40,945 bases of DNA from Calditrichota bacterium (GTDB lineage Bacteria > Calditrichota > Calditrichia > Calditrichales > Calditrichaceae). The stretch covers positions 1-40,945 of the forward strand of contig JAJRSO010000054.1 of assembly GCA_024278755.1 (NCBI GenBank), given 5' to 3'. Of the stretch, positions 9,063 through 17,724 are shown in pieces. A program made the translations under genes and the position numbers. The notes below the pieces were generated by a model. It saw only the letters and a list, made by a program, of their open reading frames with translations, was not told the origin of the DNA and did not search any database. Position 1 is the first letter of the stretch, and each line of letters starts with the position of its first letter.

Positions 9063-10226
9063 ATGACGGCTCTTCAGGTAAAAAAATATTGTTTAACAAT
9101 ATGGCGCTTTTTTCAAATAGATAGGAATCGTTTGTTGTTTATTTTCTTTTTGACGACGGTTCTTGTGCAGCCGTTATTGGCGCTAGAGGGGGCCGATATC
9201 GCTGTTTATACAGATAACGGTACCGGCGCCTGGGAAGACGGTATCGTCTCGTTTGAAAATTTTCTGGACTGGAAAGGCATCAGCCACGAACGGGTTACAG
9301 CCATCGATATTAATACCAATGATTTGCGCCCCTTGTATCAGGCGGTGTATTTTCCCGGCGGTTATGCCTGGTACTATAAGGTGGCTATTGATGAAAACGG
9401 TTTGCAAAATATCCGTGATTTAGTAAGTGACGGGGGCGGATATATTGGAATGTGCGCGGGCGCCTATTTTGCCAGTGATTCCGTTTATTGGGAAGAAGAC
9501 GGTTTGCTGGATTACCCGTTGAATTTGTTTGACGGGGTAGCCAGGGGAGCCATTGATGCCATTGCGCCCTGGGATAATTATACGATGACTACGCTGAAGA
9601 TGAATCTTAATAACCCTATCAATACGTTTGAACCGGAAACGGAAGAGATGCTTTACTATGGCGGTCCTGTTTTTGTACCCCATGCCGGGCAACAGGTAGA
9701 CACGGTTGCCGTTTGGGCAGCCTGGTACGACAGCCTTGCAGCTATCAATTTTGACTATGGTTCCGGGCGGGTTTTGTTGTTAGGTCCCCATCCGGAAATT
9801 GAAGAAGACAGTGACCGCGACAGCAGTACTTTTGCTCAGGAATTAAATGATTCCGGCAGCGATTGGCCGTTTTTATGGTCTGCGGTAGACTGGTTGCTGG
9901 ATAGACCGATTACCTATCCTCCCGTATCTGATATCGCCGGAAACAATACCTTTATAATACGGAACGGGATTGAGCTAAAAAAAATATATCCGAATCCGTT
10001 TAATCCCAGTACCATAATTAACTATGAATTACTAAGTACGAATTTCGTAGAATTATCGGTATTTAATACTTTGGGGGAAAAAGTTCAGACTCTGGTAAAC
10101 CGGAGACAGGAAGCCGGCAATTATGAGCTTCGTTTTAATGCAAATAATCTTGCGGCCGGAATATATTTTGTACAAATTCAGACGGGTCATGAAATATTGG
10201 CACAAAAAATAGTGTTACTGAAGTAA
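9063..10226 (+). CDS. Secreted BPL_N-like (glutamine-amidotransferase-fold) protein with T9SS tail
   Basis: This 387-residue protein has a hydrophobic export signal ending near LLALEGADI. A domain at about residues 43-285 resembles the N-terminal domain of eukaryotic biotin-protein ligase (BPL_N), a class-I glutamine-amidotransferase-like fold. The nucleophile elbow reads GGGYIGMCAGAYF (Cys131), and a His-x-Glu follows in LLGPHPEIEED (His243, Glu245), so a catalytic triad could be intact. Residues from about 310 on form a T9SS C-terminal domain (YPNPFNPSTIINYEL, LGEKVQTLV, AAGIYFVQI). The start at 9063 follows AAGGC at 9050-9054. It is divergent from the C25 protease gene. Its activity outside the cell is not known to me. 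Confidence 0.8.
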   Translation: MTALQVKKYCLTIWRFFQIDRNRLLFIFFLTTVLVQPLLALEGADIAVYTDNGTGAWEDGIVSFENFLDWKGISHERVTAIDINTNDLRPLYQAVYFPGGYAWYYKVAIDENGLQNIRDLVSDGGGYIGMCAGAYFASDSVYWEEDGLLDYPLNLFDGVARGAIDAIAPWDNYTMTTLKMNLNNPINTFEPETEEMLYYGGPVFVPHAGQQVDTVAVWAAWYDSLAAINFDYGSGRVLLLGPHPEIEEDSDRDSSTFAQELNDSGSDWPFLWSAVDWLLDRPITYPPVSDIAGNNTFIIRNGIELKKIYPNPFNPSTIINYELLSTNFVELSVFNTLGEKVQTLVNRRQEAGNYELRFNANNLAAGIYFVQIQTGHEILAQKIVLLK

Positions 10227-10293
10227 ATCTTTTATTCTTGCAGTATTTAAAAAACTAAATCAAGCAGCAATTAAAAATCAGAAAGAGGGAAAA

Positions 10294-10782
10294 ATGCCGT
10301 TTAAAAAAGACCAGGTAGTTGTATTTCATTATACGGTTACCAACGGGGAAAAAGAAGTTGTGGATAACAGTCGTGGGGGAGAACCTTTAGCCGTATTGGC
10401 CGGACGGGGTCAGATTCTTCCTAAACTGGAAGAGGCCATGCAGGATTTGGCGTTAAATGAAAAGAAAACCGTACCGCTGGCTGCCAAAGACGCCTATGGT
10501 GAATTTAGCGAAGAACAAGTACAGACAGTAAGCCGGGATAATTTTCCGAAAGACGCCCAGTTGGAAGTGGGAATGGAATATATGGCCAGTATGCAGGATG
10601 GGCACCAAATGCCGTTTGCCATTTCAAAAATAGACGGAGACCAGATTACCGTCGATTTTAATCACCCGCTGGCCGGTCAGGATTTAACGTTTGAAGTAGA
10701 GGTGGTTGAGTTACGAGATGCCACCGCAGAAGAGTTAGAACATGGCCATGTACACGGGCCCGGCGGCCATCACCACCATTAA
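10294..10782 (+). CDS. slyD: SlyD-like FKBP-type peptidyl-prolyl isomerase
   Basis: This predicted cytoplasmic prolyl isomerase and metal-binding chaperone has 162 residues. The split FKBP domain is recognisable: VVFHYTVTNGEKEVVDNS at the N-terminus, GRGQILPKLEEAMQDL, DAYGEF, and the return strand NHPLAGQDLTFEVEVVEL. Between them lies the insert-in-flap chaperone domain (QVQTVSRDNFPKDAQLEVGM). The tail is histidine-rich (EHGHVHGPGGHHHH), as in SlyD proteins that bind nickel or zinc, although shorter than in E. coli. A GAAAGAGGG element (10281-10289) precedes the ATG. A strong hairpin terminator follows directly, so this is probably a single-gene unit. Confidence 0.93.
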   Translation: MPFKKDQVVVFHYTVTNGEKEVVDNSRGGEPLAVLAGRGQILPKLEEAMQDLALNEKKTVPLAAKDAYGEFSEEQVQTVSRDNFPKDAQLEVGMEYMASMQDGHQMPFAISKIDGDQITVDFNHPLAGQDLTFEVEVVELRDATAEELEHGHVHGPGGHHHH

Positions 10783-10789
10783 AGTAATA

Positions 10790-10819
10790 AACCGGCCTGA
10801 AATATGGCCGGTTCTTTTT
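10790..10819 (+). terminator. Intrinsic terminator after slyD
   Basis: AACCGGCC (10790-10797) pairs with GGCCGGTT (10806-10813) around an eight-base loop and is followed by CTTTTTAT. It lies seven bases after the slyD stop. Confidence 0.85.
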
Positions 10820-11360
10820 ATATAGAAATTATGTTTTTGTAACCGTAATTTTTAAAATTTCGTTTTTCTTAAAACTCACGGAAAAGAATACACTAAACTC
10901 CTTTTTGACTCCAGATTTTCACCGATGCGCAAGGACAAAAGGATTCTATATCGATCTGTATGGGTAAGAACAACTCAAAAAAATAAGGCCACTGATTTCC
11001 ACAGAAAGAACGGATTGTTTTTATTGAAATTACATTGAATAGATTTGTGTAAATTCGTGGTTTTTAAGTGAACTCATACAATTGTTTTATATCTGTTTTT
11101 GAACAGATATAAATACGCACATCCACTATAAAGGCCGCTATTTTCACGAAGGAACGCCAATTTTTTTAACCTGGCGTTAAAAAGAATTTGTCCTATTTGA
11201 GAATCCGTGTAAACTTACAGTATTTTTCTAATCTGTGTTACCCACACAAAACGACCAAATACCGATAAAGGCATTAAAAATCATCATTCTTTTTAGCCGA
11301 ACTTTATCGCTCGGTGTTTCTTTGTGTCACTTCGTGGCAGGCGCGTCTGCCAATTTTCAA
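10820..11360. other. Gene-less spacer with degenerate repeats
   Basis: About 540 A+T-rich bases without a credible gene. It holds pieces resembling the dispersed intergenic family described at 28,943, for example cagattttcaccgat near 10,912, aaattcgtggtttttaa near 11,050 and cacttcgtggcagg near 11,328. The short open frames across its right end are the reverse side of the tRNA gene. Confidence 0.6.
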
Positions 11361-11394
11361 CAAAAGAAAAGCCTGAACAAATTCATATTCAGGC
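11361..11394 (-). terminator. Intrinsic terminator of tRNA-Leu
   Basis: Read on the minus strand, GCCTGAA (11394-11388) pairs with TTCAGGC (11377-11371) and is followed by TTTTCTTTTG. It begins five bases after the tRNA 3' end. Confidence 0.85.
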
Positions 11395-11399
11395 CAAAG

Positions 11400-11483
11400 T
11401 ACCAGAGGTCGGACTCGAACCGACACTCCCCGAAGGGAACTGGATTTTGAGTCCAGCGCGTCTACCAATTTCACCACTCTGGC
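11400..11483 (-). tRNA. tRNA-Leu (anticodon CAA)
   Basis: This is an 84-base class II tRNA on the minus strand. The acceptor stem GCCAGAG pairs with CTCTGGT, leaving a G-U pair at 1-72. The D-arm contains AATTGGTAGACGCG, as in other leucine tRNAs. The anticodon stem CTGGA/TCCAG encloses the loop CTCAAAA, giving anticodon CAA for UUG codons. A long variable arm (TTCCCTTCGGGGAG) and the T-loop GGTTCGAGTCC follow. The discriminator is A. CCA is not encoded (CTT follows), so it must be added after transcription. Confidence 0.95.
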
Positions 11484-11501
11484 GTTTTTTTGAGCGGGTC
11501 A

Positions 11502-11530
11502 AAGTTAGACGTTTACACAAAAAAAGTCAA
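11502..11530 (-). promoter_or_regulatory. Candidate promoter of tRNA-Leu
   Basis: On the minus strand TTGACT (11530-11525) and TAACTT (11507-11502) are separated by 17 bases, with the -10 box 18 bases before the mature tRNA 5' end. Spacing fits a housekeeping sigma-70 promoter; the -10 box matches the consensus only in part. Confidence 0.5.
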
Positions 11531-11550
11531 ATCAAAACGTAGCGACCCGT

Positions 11551-12012
11551 TTATTTCATTTCCATGCCTTTAGCCAGCTTCATTACCAGCTTCATATCAA
11601 CCTCTTCGAAGCGGACAATGTTTTTTCCTTTATGTTCATTTAAAAAATCTTTAGCCGCCTGTTCGCTCTCGAAAGGAATAAGTTCATTACCCATCGGCCC
11701 CAATATATCGGAACCGGTCACATAAAATGCGCTGCGTCCGTCGATGTATTTAAGAGAATAATAATCCTTTACTAAAACGGTTTGCGCTTCTTTTGGTGAT
11801 TCGAGCAGGATTTTAAACATACAGCGCGGACCGTCAAAATAAAGGGTGTCTTTTCCTCCGGCGACCACCGCTTTTTCAATCCAGTTGGGATATTTTTCCA
11901 CGATCATATTGCAGTTGGCGCAACGGTGTTCTGTGGCGGTGGTTTTTTCCTTTGAAGAGCAGCCATTCATTAAAACTAAAAAAACGGCGATGATGAAAAA
12001 AAACCGTTTCAT
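11551..12012 (-). CDS. NosL-family copper-binding lipoprotein
   Basis: This 153-residue lipoprotein (signal MKRFFFIIAVFLVLMNGC, Cys18) belongs to the NosL family, known to bind Cu(I) and deliver copper to nitrous-oxide reductase or related copper sites. The motif HRCANCNMIVEKYPNW supplies Cys31, Cys34 and Met36 as likely metal ligands. Later family features are YFDGPRCMFK, FYVTGSDILGPMGNELIPF and IVRFEEVDM. Its start overlaps the end of the upstream TlpA-like gene by four bases (ATGA), so the two are translated together. A thiol reductase paired with a Cu chaperone makes sense because the metal-binding cysteines must be kept reduced. No copper enzyme lies in this window, so the client is unknown. 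Confidence 0.85.
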   Translation of the reverse strand: MKRFFFIIAVFLVLMNGCSSKEKTTATEHRCANCNMIVEKYPNWIEKAVVAGGKDTLYFDGPRCMFKILLESPKEAQTVLVKDYYSLKYIDGRSAFYVTGSDILGPMGNELIPFESEQAAKDFLNEHKGKNIVRFEEVDMKLVMKLAKGMEMK

Positions 12013-12494
12013 TTCATTGCCTCCTTTAATTGAAAAATAAGTGTTTCGTCCAGCCAGCCGATGTGAATTTTATAAATGGTTAAATCACTGTTAATTAAAA
12101 CACTGGTTGGCAGACCTTTAATACCATATAAGTTCGAAACGTCTGTCGAACGATCCAAAAGCATAGGGTACGTCAGTTTAAAATAATCCACAAATGATTG
12201 CACATGTTCGCGGGTTTGGCCGGTATTGATACAGATAATTTGAAAATTGCTGTTCGTTAGCGCCCTGTGCGCTTTTTGTAGTTTCGGAAATTCCGCGCGG
12301 CATTCGGTACACCAATCCGCCCAAAAATGCAGTAAAATCTTTTTCCCTTTTAAGTCATTTAAACGCAGTTTTCCGCCGCTGATTTCAGGAAGTTCAAAAT
12401 CCGGCGCTTGTTGTCCTGTTTTTAATGGGGGGGATTGTTTTTGGCAGGCAAAAAAAACAATAAAAAGTGATAAAAAAAGAAAAGATTTTTTCAT
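12009..12494 (-). CDS. TlpA/ResA-like thiol-disulfide reductase lipoprotein
   Basis: This 161-residue thioredoxin-fold lipoprotein (signal MKKSFLFLSLFIVFFAC, Cys17) is predicted to act at the periplasmic side of a membrane. The redoxin start GQQAPDFELPEISGGKLRL is followed by the active site HFWADWCTECRAEFP (Cys62, Cys65). The cis-proline loop is in IKGLPTSVLIN. WCTEC is a less common variant of the WCxxC motif. It is the first gene of a two-gene unit with NosL and probably reduces cysteines of that protein or of a copper-site apoprotein. The role is inferred from the pairing; the fold and active site are clear. Confidence 0.87.
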   Translation of the reverse strand: MKKSFLFLSLFIVFFACQKQSPPLKTGQQAPDFELPEISGGKLRLNDLKGKKILLHFWADWCTECRAEFPKLQKAHRALTNSNFQIICINTGQTREHVQSFVDYFKLTYPMLLDRSTDVSNLYGIKGLPTSVLINSDLTIYKIHIGWLDETLIFQLKEAMK

Positions 12495-12713
12495 AAAACA
12501 TCTTGTTTCAATAATACCAATGAGTTCAATTTAAAGCGGCTTCGAAAGAGAAACAAATTTACTGCACATCCATTTTTAAATGTAGATGATTTGACTGCAT
12601 AATTCAGGAATTATTTTTATAAATATTGGTTACAAAAAGTATCCTTTTGGATAAAGCTACATCAAAGAAGTCAGTTACCCAAAAATGAAAACAAAATAAA
12701 AACGGAGAATACA

Positions 12714-13073
12714 ATGACATCCCATTTAACAAAAGACGATTTTAAACAAAAGGTTTTTGATTTTGAAGCAAACCAGGAATGGAAATACGAGGGCGACCTG
12801 CCAAGTATTATCGATTTTTATGCCGACTGGTGCCAGCCGTGCAAAATGGTTGCTCCGATTCTCGAGGAACTTTCCACGGAGTTTGAAGGCAAAATGCATG
12901 TTTACAAAGTAAATACGGAACAAGAACAGGAACTGGCCGCTATGTTTGGTATCCGTAGCATTCCATCGATGCTGTTTATCCCCATGGGTGAAAAACCGCA
13001 AATGGCCGTTGGCGCTCTGCCGAAGGAACAAATTATGCAGGCTATGAAAGAAGTATTAAAAGTAGAAGCTTAA
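12714..13073 (+). CDS. trxA: Thioredoxin
   Basis: This 119-residue cytoplasmic thioredoxin has no signal peptide. The active site is FYADWCQPCKMVAPILEEL (Cys40, Cys43). The usual Gly between Trp-Cys and Pro-Cys is replaced by Gln (WCQPC). The cis-proline is Pro84 in RSIPSMLFI, followed by a family-typical glycine (VGALPKEQI). An N-terminal stretch of about 25 residues is slightly longer than in E. coli thioredoxin. A CGGAG ribosome binding site lies at 12702-12706. It is divergent from the NosL/TlpA pair and is followed by its own terminator. Confidence 0.9.
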   Translation: MTSHLTKDDFKQKVFDFEANQEWKYEGDLPSIIDFYADWCQPCKMVAPILEELSTEFEGKMHVYKVNTEQEQELAAMFGIRSIPSMLFIPMGEKPQMAVGALPKEQIMQAMKEVLKVEA

Positions 13074-13094
13074 AAATCGTCTTTTTTAGAACTG

Positions 13095-13127
13095 AAAAGC
13101 CCGGTTTTTTGCCGGGCTTTTTTGTTT
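13095..13127 (+). terminator. Intrinsic terminator after thioredoxin gene
   Basis: AAAAGCCCGG (13095-13104) pairs with CCGGGCTTTT (13112-13121), followed by more Ts. The A-run on its left could also let it end the converging minus-strand gene whose stop is at 13174. Confidence 0.9.
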
Positions 13128-13173
13128 GGAATAGAATTAGAAAAACCGGACGTTATTAGCAACAAAATCTATT

Positions 13174-15180
13174 TTATAATCCCAGTTTCGGATCAATCCT
13201 TATCTGTGTTACCGACAATACCTCCGCTGTTTCCACACGCAGTAGTTTCAAAAATAATTCGTATTGCCCGTCTTTAAAATAAAACTTTCCGGTGATCAGC
13301 AATTCGGCGCCTATAAATTCCCCGATTTTGGCGGCGTCATCTTCTTTGGTCAGGCCGCTCAGCCTTAGTCCGGCTTCTTTCGTAAGAGACTGCAAATCCT
13401 TTCGTTCCACCATTTTAAAAACAGAATCTTTCGCGGCGCTTAAAAGAAGCTGTTCATAAAAATATTCGGCGTTGTTTTTTTGGCTGTCAAACGATACATC
13501 AAAAGGCAAAACAGCGGCAGGCGTTCCCTTATCAATCACAATGGAAGAGAAATCAATTAATTGTCGTACCGCCTGGGTAAACAGAGACATAAGTGTTTTT
13601 TGTTTTGCCTCATCATCGGTTTTCTTTGCTTCAAACCAGGGTTGAATATCATCAACGGGAACCGCACTGACATGGGCCAGTTCTTCCCGGGCAAAACGGA
13701 TGATAATCGCTTCGAGGTTTTCGGCGTTAAAATTGGTTCCGGTGTGGTGGCTCACGCTGCCCGACGCTCCGCCCTCGCTTTCGCCTTTTTCGCCATAGGT
13801 TAAAAAGATGTATTTCCCATAGGTGTACTGGGCAATCTGGCGCAGCACATATTCTCCGGAAATATTCAGTCCGCCGGTGCCCACGCTAAACATTTTTATG
13901 GCATTTGCCTTTGCTTTGCGGGCGGCGTCCGCGTAAGTAAATTGCTGACCGTAATCCATGTGCAGCGTGGCGTCGGTAATAATAAAAGCCAGGCGCAATC
14001 CGTCCGAATTCCATTTCATTTTATGCAGAGAAACCTCCAGAGCCGATTGCAAATCTTCCGGTGTGTCGCCGCCGCCGTCTGCGCTAACCTTTTGCAGTTC
14101 TGTACGAAAAGCGTCCAGGTCGGAGGTAAAAGGAATCGCCTTGGTTACATAGTCGTCCGACTGATCGCGGTATAAAACCATGCCGAAGCGCAGCGCCGGT
14201 TTTATATTCAGCGCGCTGAGGTTTAAATTGATGAGTTCAATGGTGCTTTTTAAGCGTTCGATCTCTTCGCCCATGCTGCCGGTGGTGTCGAGAATGAACA
14301 GTAAATCCAGCGGAATATGAGCGTAGTCCGGCCGTATTGTTTGCATTTGAACCGGAATGGTTCTGGGGCCAAATCGATCCAGATTGATTTTTTGTTCGGA
14401 ACGGTCTGTTTTAATAACAGCGCGAAAACGGTCGTGTTTTAATTTAATCTCCTGCGGAAAGATAAAAAACGAACCGTCGGCATAAGTGCGTCCTTCCGCC
14501 AGCAGGCGCTTCTGTTCGAATATTTGCACCCGGGCATTGGGGATGGCGTTTCCGTTTTTATCCAGCACGGTAAGATGAATCCGTTCGCGGATATGCAACG
14601 GGTAATGCGGCGTATTTTTATGCTGTTCCAGAAACGATGTAAAAAAATTAAACTGCTGATTGTCATCGGCGTAGCCGGCGCGCAGGCCCGATTGAGACGG
14701 ATACGGCTTTGCTATTCGCTCGGCAGGCGCGGCCATTTCGGCGGCTACTTCTTTTGGAGGCGCAGAGGTTTTGGGTAAGAGCGGGTCAAAAAGTCCGCTT
14801 TCTTCTTTCTTCTTTGAGGAGCGGGCAGAACTTGTTCTGTATTTGGTCGTATTGCGGAGGGGACGCGTTTTTAATTCGGTAAGCTGAAAATCAAGCTGCC
14901 TGCGGTCGCCGCGGGAGATGATAACATTTTTAATAATCAGCTTTTTAAATCGGGGATGCAGGACGGATACTTGATAGGTCCCCGGCGGAATATCGAAGAC
15001 TTCATAATAACCGGAGGCGTCGGAAACCGCCTGAAATTCCGTACCCATTATTTGAATCGCTGCACCTGAAATAGCCAGACCGCTACTTTTTGCGGTAACG
15101 GTGCCGTAAAGCCCGCCCCCGGAAGCAAATGAAAATTGAAATGCTGCCGCGAGAATAAGGATCACTTTTAATAGTTTCAT
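13174..15180 (-). CDS. Exported VWA-domain protein with carboxypeptidase-regulatory-like and CsgG-like domains
   Basis: This 668-residue exported protein has a signal peptide ending about residue 20 (LAAAFQFSFAS). Domain order: a carboxypeptidase-regulatory-like Ig domain at about 22-100 (GTVTAKSSGLAISGAAIQI, GYYEVFDIPPGTYQVSV), a low-complexity linker, a second Ig-like domain at about 200-280, and a von Willebrand A domain at about 290-500. The metal site (MIDAS) is visible: Asp298 in DTTGSMGEE, Thr373 in GGGDTPED and Asp403 in IITDA. The last 120 residues (MVERKDLQSLTKEAGLRLSG, GEFIGAELLITGKFY) resemble the periplasmic CsgG/LpoB/FlgO fold. VWA domains bind protein ligands, so an envelope scaffold is a reasonable guess. 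The gene stands alone on the minus strand. Confidence 0.75.
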   Translation of the reverse strand: MKLLKVILILAAAFQFSFASGGGLYGTVTAKSSGLAISGAAIQIMGTEFQAVSDASGYYEVFDIPPGTYQVSVLHPRFKKLIIKNVIISRGDRRQLDFQLTELKTRPLRNTTKYRTSSARSSKKKEESGLFDPLLPKTSAPPKEVAAEMAAPAERIAKPYPSQSGLRAGYADDNQQFNFFTSFLEQHKNTPHYPLHIRERIHLTVLDKNGNAIPNARVQIFEQKRLLAEGRTYADGSFFIFPQEIKLKHDRFRAVIKTDRSEQKINLDRFGPRTIPVQMQTIRPDYAHIPLDLLFILDTTGSMGEEIERLKSTIELINLNLSALNIKPALRFGMVLYRDQSDDYVTKAIPFTSDLDAFRTELQKVSADGGGDTPEDLQSALEVSLHKMKWNSDGLRLAFIITDATLHMDYGQQFTYADAARKAKANAIKMFSVGTGGLNISGEYVLRQIAQYTYGKYIFLTYGEKGESEGGASGSVSHHTGTNFNAENLEAIIIRFAREELAHVSAVPVDDIQPWFEAKKTDDEAKQKTLMSLFTQAVRQLIDFSSIVIDKGTPAAVLPFDVSFDSQKNNAEYFYEQLLLSAAKDSVFKMVERKDLQSLTKEAGLRLSGLTKEDDAAKIGEFIGAELLITGKFYFKDGQYELFLKLLRVETAEVLSVTQIRIDPKLGL

Positions 15181-15933
15181 AATGCCTCACTGTTAGGTAG
15201 AACTCATCTTTTATTTGAAATAAAAACACCGGCAATAATTTTAGTGATTTGGACTTTAGATCCGTAAAACAACCCGTTATTTTTTGTCAATAAGGTGTTT
15301 ACAAGATATTTTAATAGGTTGGAAGTGACGGCCCCGTTTCGTCATTCCGAATATCCGATCCATCGGGTTGGGGAGTCTTTTTGCTGCGCTAAGGGCATAA
15401 TCATTAATTCTAACTTTACGGGTATAAAAAAGTTTCCTGCATGACGGCGATTTAACGGCGTTGGCTATAAATAGTGCGGGATTTTGAAACGATTAATTTT
15501 CAATTTACAACTATTTTTATTTAATGCTAATAACTTCAATATCAGAATATTGCCAAATTACGTATAGCCTTTGATAGGAGCTGGCTTTCGGGTTGGTTTT
15601 ATTCTTCATTTTCAATTCTTGCACTTTTATTGCCACGAATACACGAATAATATTTAACCTTTTTTATATTCACCTTCCGGTTCTGCCGCAATGCTCAAAG
15701 TTTGCTTTTCATCTTTCTTTTCTTCTCCCCAAACTTTTGCAATCTCACCTTTTATTTTTATTGCCACGAATGCGCGACGGGCTTTATTTTTCATTCGTGA
15801 ATTCGTGGCTATTTCCATGTTGCAAATAGCTCTAAGTTTGTATAATATTTAATTTATACAGGGATAACTTCTCTGTTAAAATCAAATCGTAAAAGAAATA
15901 TGGCTCAATAAAACAATGGCCGGCATCGTACTG
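15181..15933. other. Gene-less spacer with inverted GCCACGAAT repeats
   Basis: No credible gene in 750 bases. TTATTGCCACGAAT occurs at 15628-15640 and again at 15760-15771. The second copy faces an inverted partner, ATTCGTGAATTCGTGGC at 15793-15809, so the RNA could fold. A short open frame over 15,593-15,829 consists of these repeats and is not believed. Confidence 0.6.
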
Positions 15934-17724
15934 TTAAATCGCCGTGGTCATCTTTTTCAGCCAGCTTAATTCAACCCCTTCGAGAAAGGGCGCCAGCGTA
16001 TCGTGCACCCGTTTATGATAGGCGTTCAGATAAGCGACTTCTTCGTCGGTCAGCAGACTTTTTTCGATCAGGTTGCAATCGATGGGGCAGAGCGTCGCCG
16101 TTTCAAATTTCAGAAAGCCAAATTCATCGTTCGATTTTTCTTCATCCTTCACCACATTAATCAGCGTCTCAATGCGCATCCCGTATTCCCCGGCCTTATA
16201 AAATCCCGGTTCATTGGAACAGATCATCCCCGCTTCCAGCGCCACGCCGATGCCGCGGTAGTACGAAATACCCTGCGGCCCCTCGTGCACGCCCAAAAAG
16301 GAACCGACGCCGTGGCCGGTGCCGTGCCCGTAATTCAGGCCGATATCCCATAACGGCTTGCGGGCTAAGGTATCGAGCTGAATCCCCTGAGTGCCTTCCG
16401 GAAACGAAGCCATAGCCAAATCGATATGGCCTTTCAGTACGCGGGTAAAGCGGTCTTTTTGTTCGTCGGTCGGTTTGCCGAGGGCAATGCTGCGCGTAAT
16501 ATCGGTGGTGCCGTCGAGATACTGGCCGCCGGAATCGATTAGGTAGATACCTTCGGGCTTCAATTCCACATCGGTTTCGGGCGACGAAGTGTAATGCACA
16601 ATGGCCCCGTGCTCGTTGTAAGAAGAAATGGTTTCGAAGCTAAGCCCTTTAAAAAGATCCTGCTCGGCGCGGAATGCTTCTAATTTATCGGAAGCGGACA
16701 TTTCACTGACGCCGCCCTTTGGTACGGCCTGTTCTAACCAGTGCAGAAATTTAACCATGGCCACCCCGTCGCGGATATGACAGGCGCGGAAGCCGTTCAG
16801 CTCTGTTTCGTTTTTGATGGCCTTAAACAGGGTCGCCGGACTTTCCTTAAAAATAACGGGGCTCTTTTTCTTTTCGACTAAGGCGACAATCCACTGACTT
16901 ATCGAGGTCTGGTCGAGCCAGATTTTGGATTTCCGTTTGGCCTGTTTGAGCAGGCGCTTTTTAAAATCGCCATAATCATATAGTTTTACGTAAGTCTTTA
17001 ATTCCTTTTTTACTTTTTTAGGAATTTTTTTAAGATTGATAAAAAGTTCGGCTTTTTCGGCGGTGATCAGCGCGTAGGCAATGGTCACCGGATTGAAATC
17101 CACATCCGTACTGCGGATATTAAAGGTCCAGGCGATGGCGTCCAGCGTGGTCAGGATATGCACATCGGCGCCTTCGGCCGCCATTCGCGCCCGGATGCGC
17201 GCCAGTTTGCTTTGCGCCGATTCCCCGGCATATTTTTCTTCATGAATAAATACCGCTTCGTCCGGCAGTTGGGGCCGGTCTTTCCAGAGCAGATCCACCA
17301 GGTTTTCTTCCACTAATTGCAGGTTGATATCTTTGGCTCTTAGTTCGGTTTCCATCTTTTGCGCTTCGGAATAGGCCAGCAGGCGCGGGTCGATACCCAC
17401 AACTCCCCCGGCTTTCAGTTCATCTTTTAGGAATTGAGTCATATCCGGGAAGTCGGAGTTGCCGATTTTGTACAGTTTGATTCCGCTGTCTTTAAGCTGC
17501 TTTTCGGCCTGTAAAAAATAGCGGGAGTCGGTCCATAAACCGGCCTTGTCTTTGGTTACAATCACGTCGCCGGCAGAGCCGTTAAAGCCGCTGAACCAGG
17601 CGCGCCGCTGCCACAGGGCCGGCACATATTCGCTTTGATGCGGATCGGTACTGGGGATGATGTAAGCGTCCAGTTTATTTTTTTTCATTAATTTACGTAA
17701 GGCCTTTACACGTTCTTGTATCAT
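15934..17724 (-). CDS. Aminopeptidase P (Xaa-Pro aminopeptidase), M24B family
   Basis: This predicted cytoplasmic metallopeptidase removes the N-terminal residue from peptides with proline in second position. Its 596 residues match the long three-domain aminopeptidase P class: two creatinase-like N-terminal domains (about 1-140 and 155-305) and a pita-bread catalytic domain. All five metal ligands are visible: Asp397 (LIDSGGQYLDG), Asp408 (TTDITRSIAL), His471 (HGTGHGVGSF), Glu505 (SNEPGFY) and Glu519 (MRIETLINV). There is no signal peptide. The start at 17724 is ATG after GGGGAAAT. It is a monocistronic minus-strand gene with gaps on both sides. It may help recycle proline-containing peptides made by the secreted proteases nearby; that link is speculative. 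Confidence 0.92.
   Translation of the reverse strand: MIQERVKALRKLMKKNKLDAYIIPSTDPHQSEYVPALWQRRAWFSGFNGSAGDVIVTKDKAGLWTDSRYFLQAEKQLKDSGIKLYKIGNSDFPDMTQFLKDELKAGGVVGIDPRLLAYSEAQKMETELRAKDINLQLVEENLVDLLWKDRPQLPDEAVFIHEEKYAGESAQSKLARIRARMAAEGADVHILTTLDAIAWTFNIRSTDVDFNPVTIAYALITAEKAELFINLKKIPKKVKKELKTYVKLYDYGDFKKRLLKQAKRKSKIWLDQTSISQWIVALVEKKKSPVIFKESPATLFKAIKNETELNGFRACHIRDGVAMVKFLHWLEQAVPKGGVSEMSASDKLEAFRAEQDLFKGLSFETISSYNEHGAIVHYTSSPETDVELKPEGIYLIDSGGQYLDGTTDITRSIALGKPTDEQKDRFTRVLKGHIDLAMASFPEGTQGIQLDTLARKPLWDIGLNYGHGTGHGVGSFLGVHEGPQGISYYRGIGVALEAGMICSNEPGFYKAGEYGMRIETLINVVKDEEKSNDEFGFLKFETATLCPIDCNLIEKSLLTDEEVAYLNAYHKRVHDTLAPFLEGVELSWLKKMTTAI

Noticed and set aside
11235-11542. Two plus-strand open frames of about 70 codons
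   Set aside because: They run across the tRNA-Leu gene on the other strand; the encoded PEVGLEPTLPEGN-like text is the translated tRNA, a common artefact.
15593-15829. A 78-codon plus-strand frame
   Set aside because: It is built from intergenic GCCACGAAT repeats and has no ribosome binding site.
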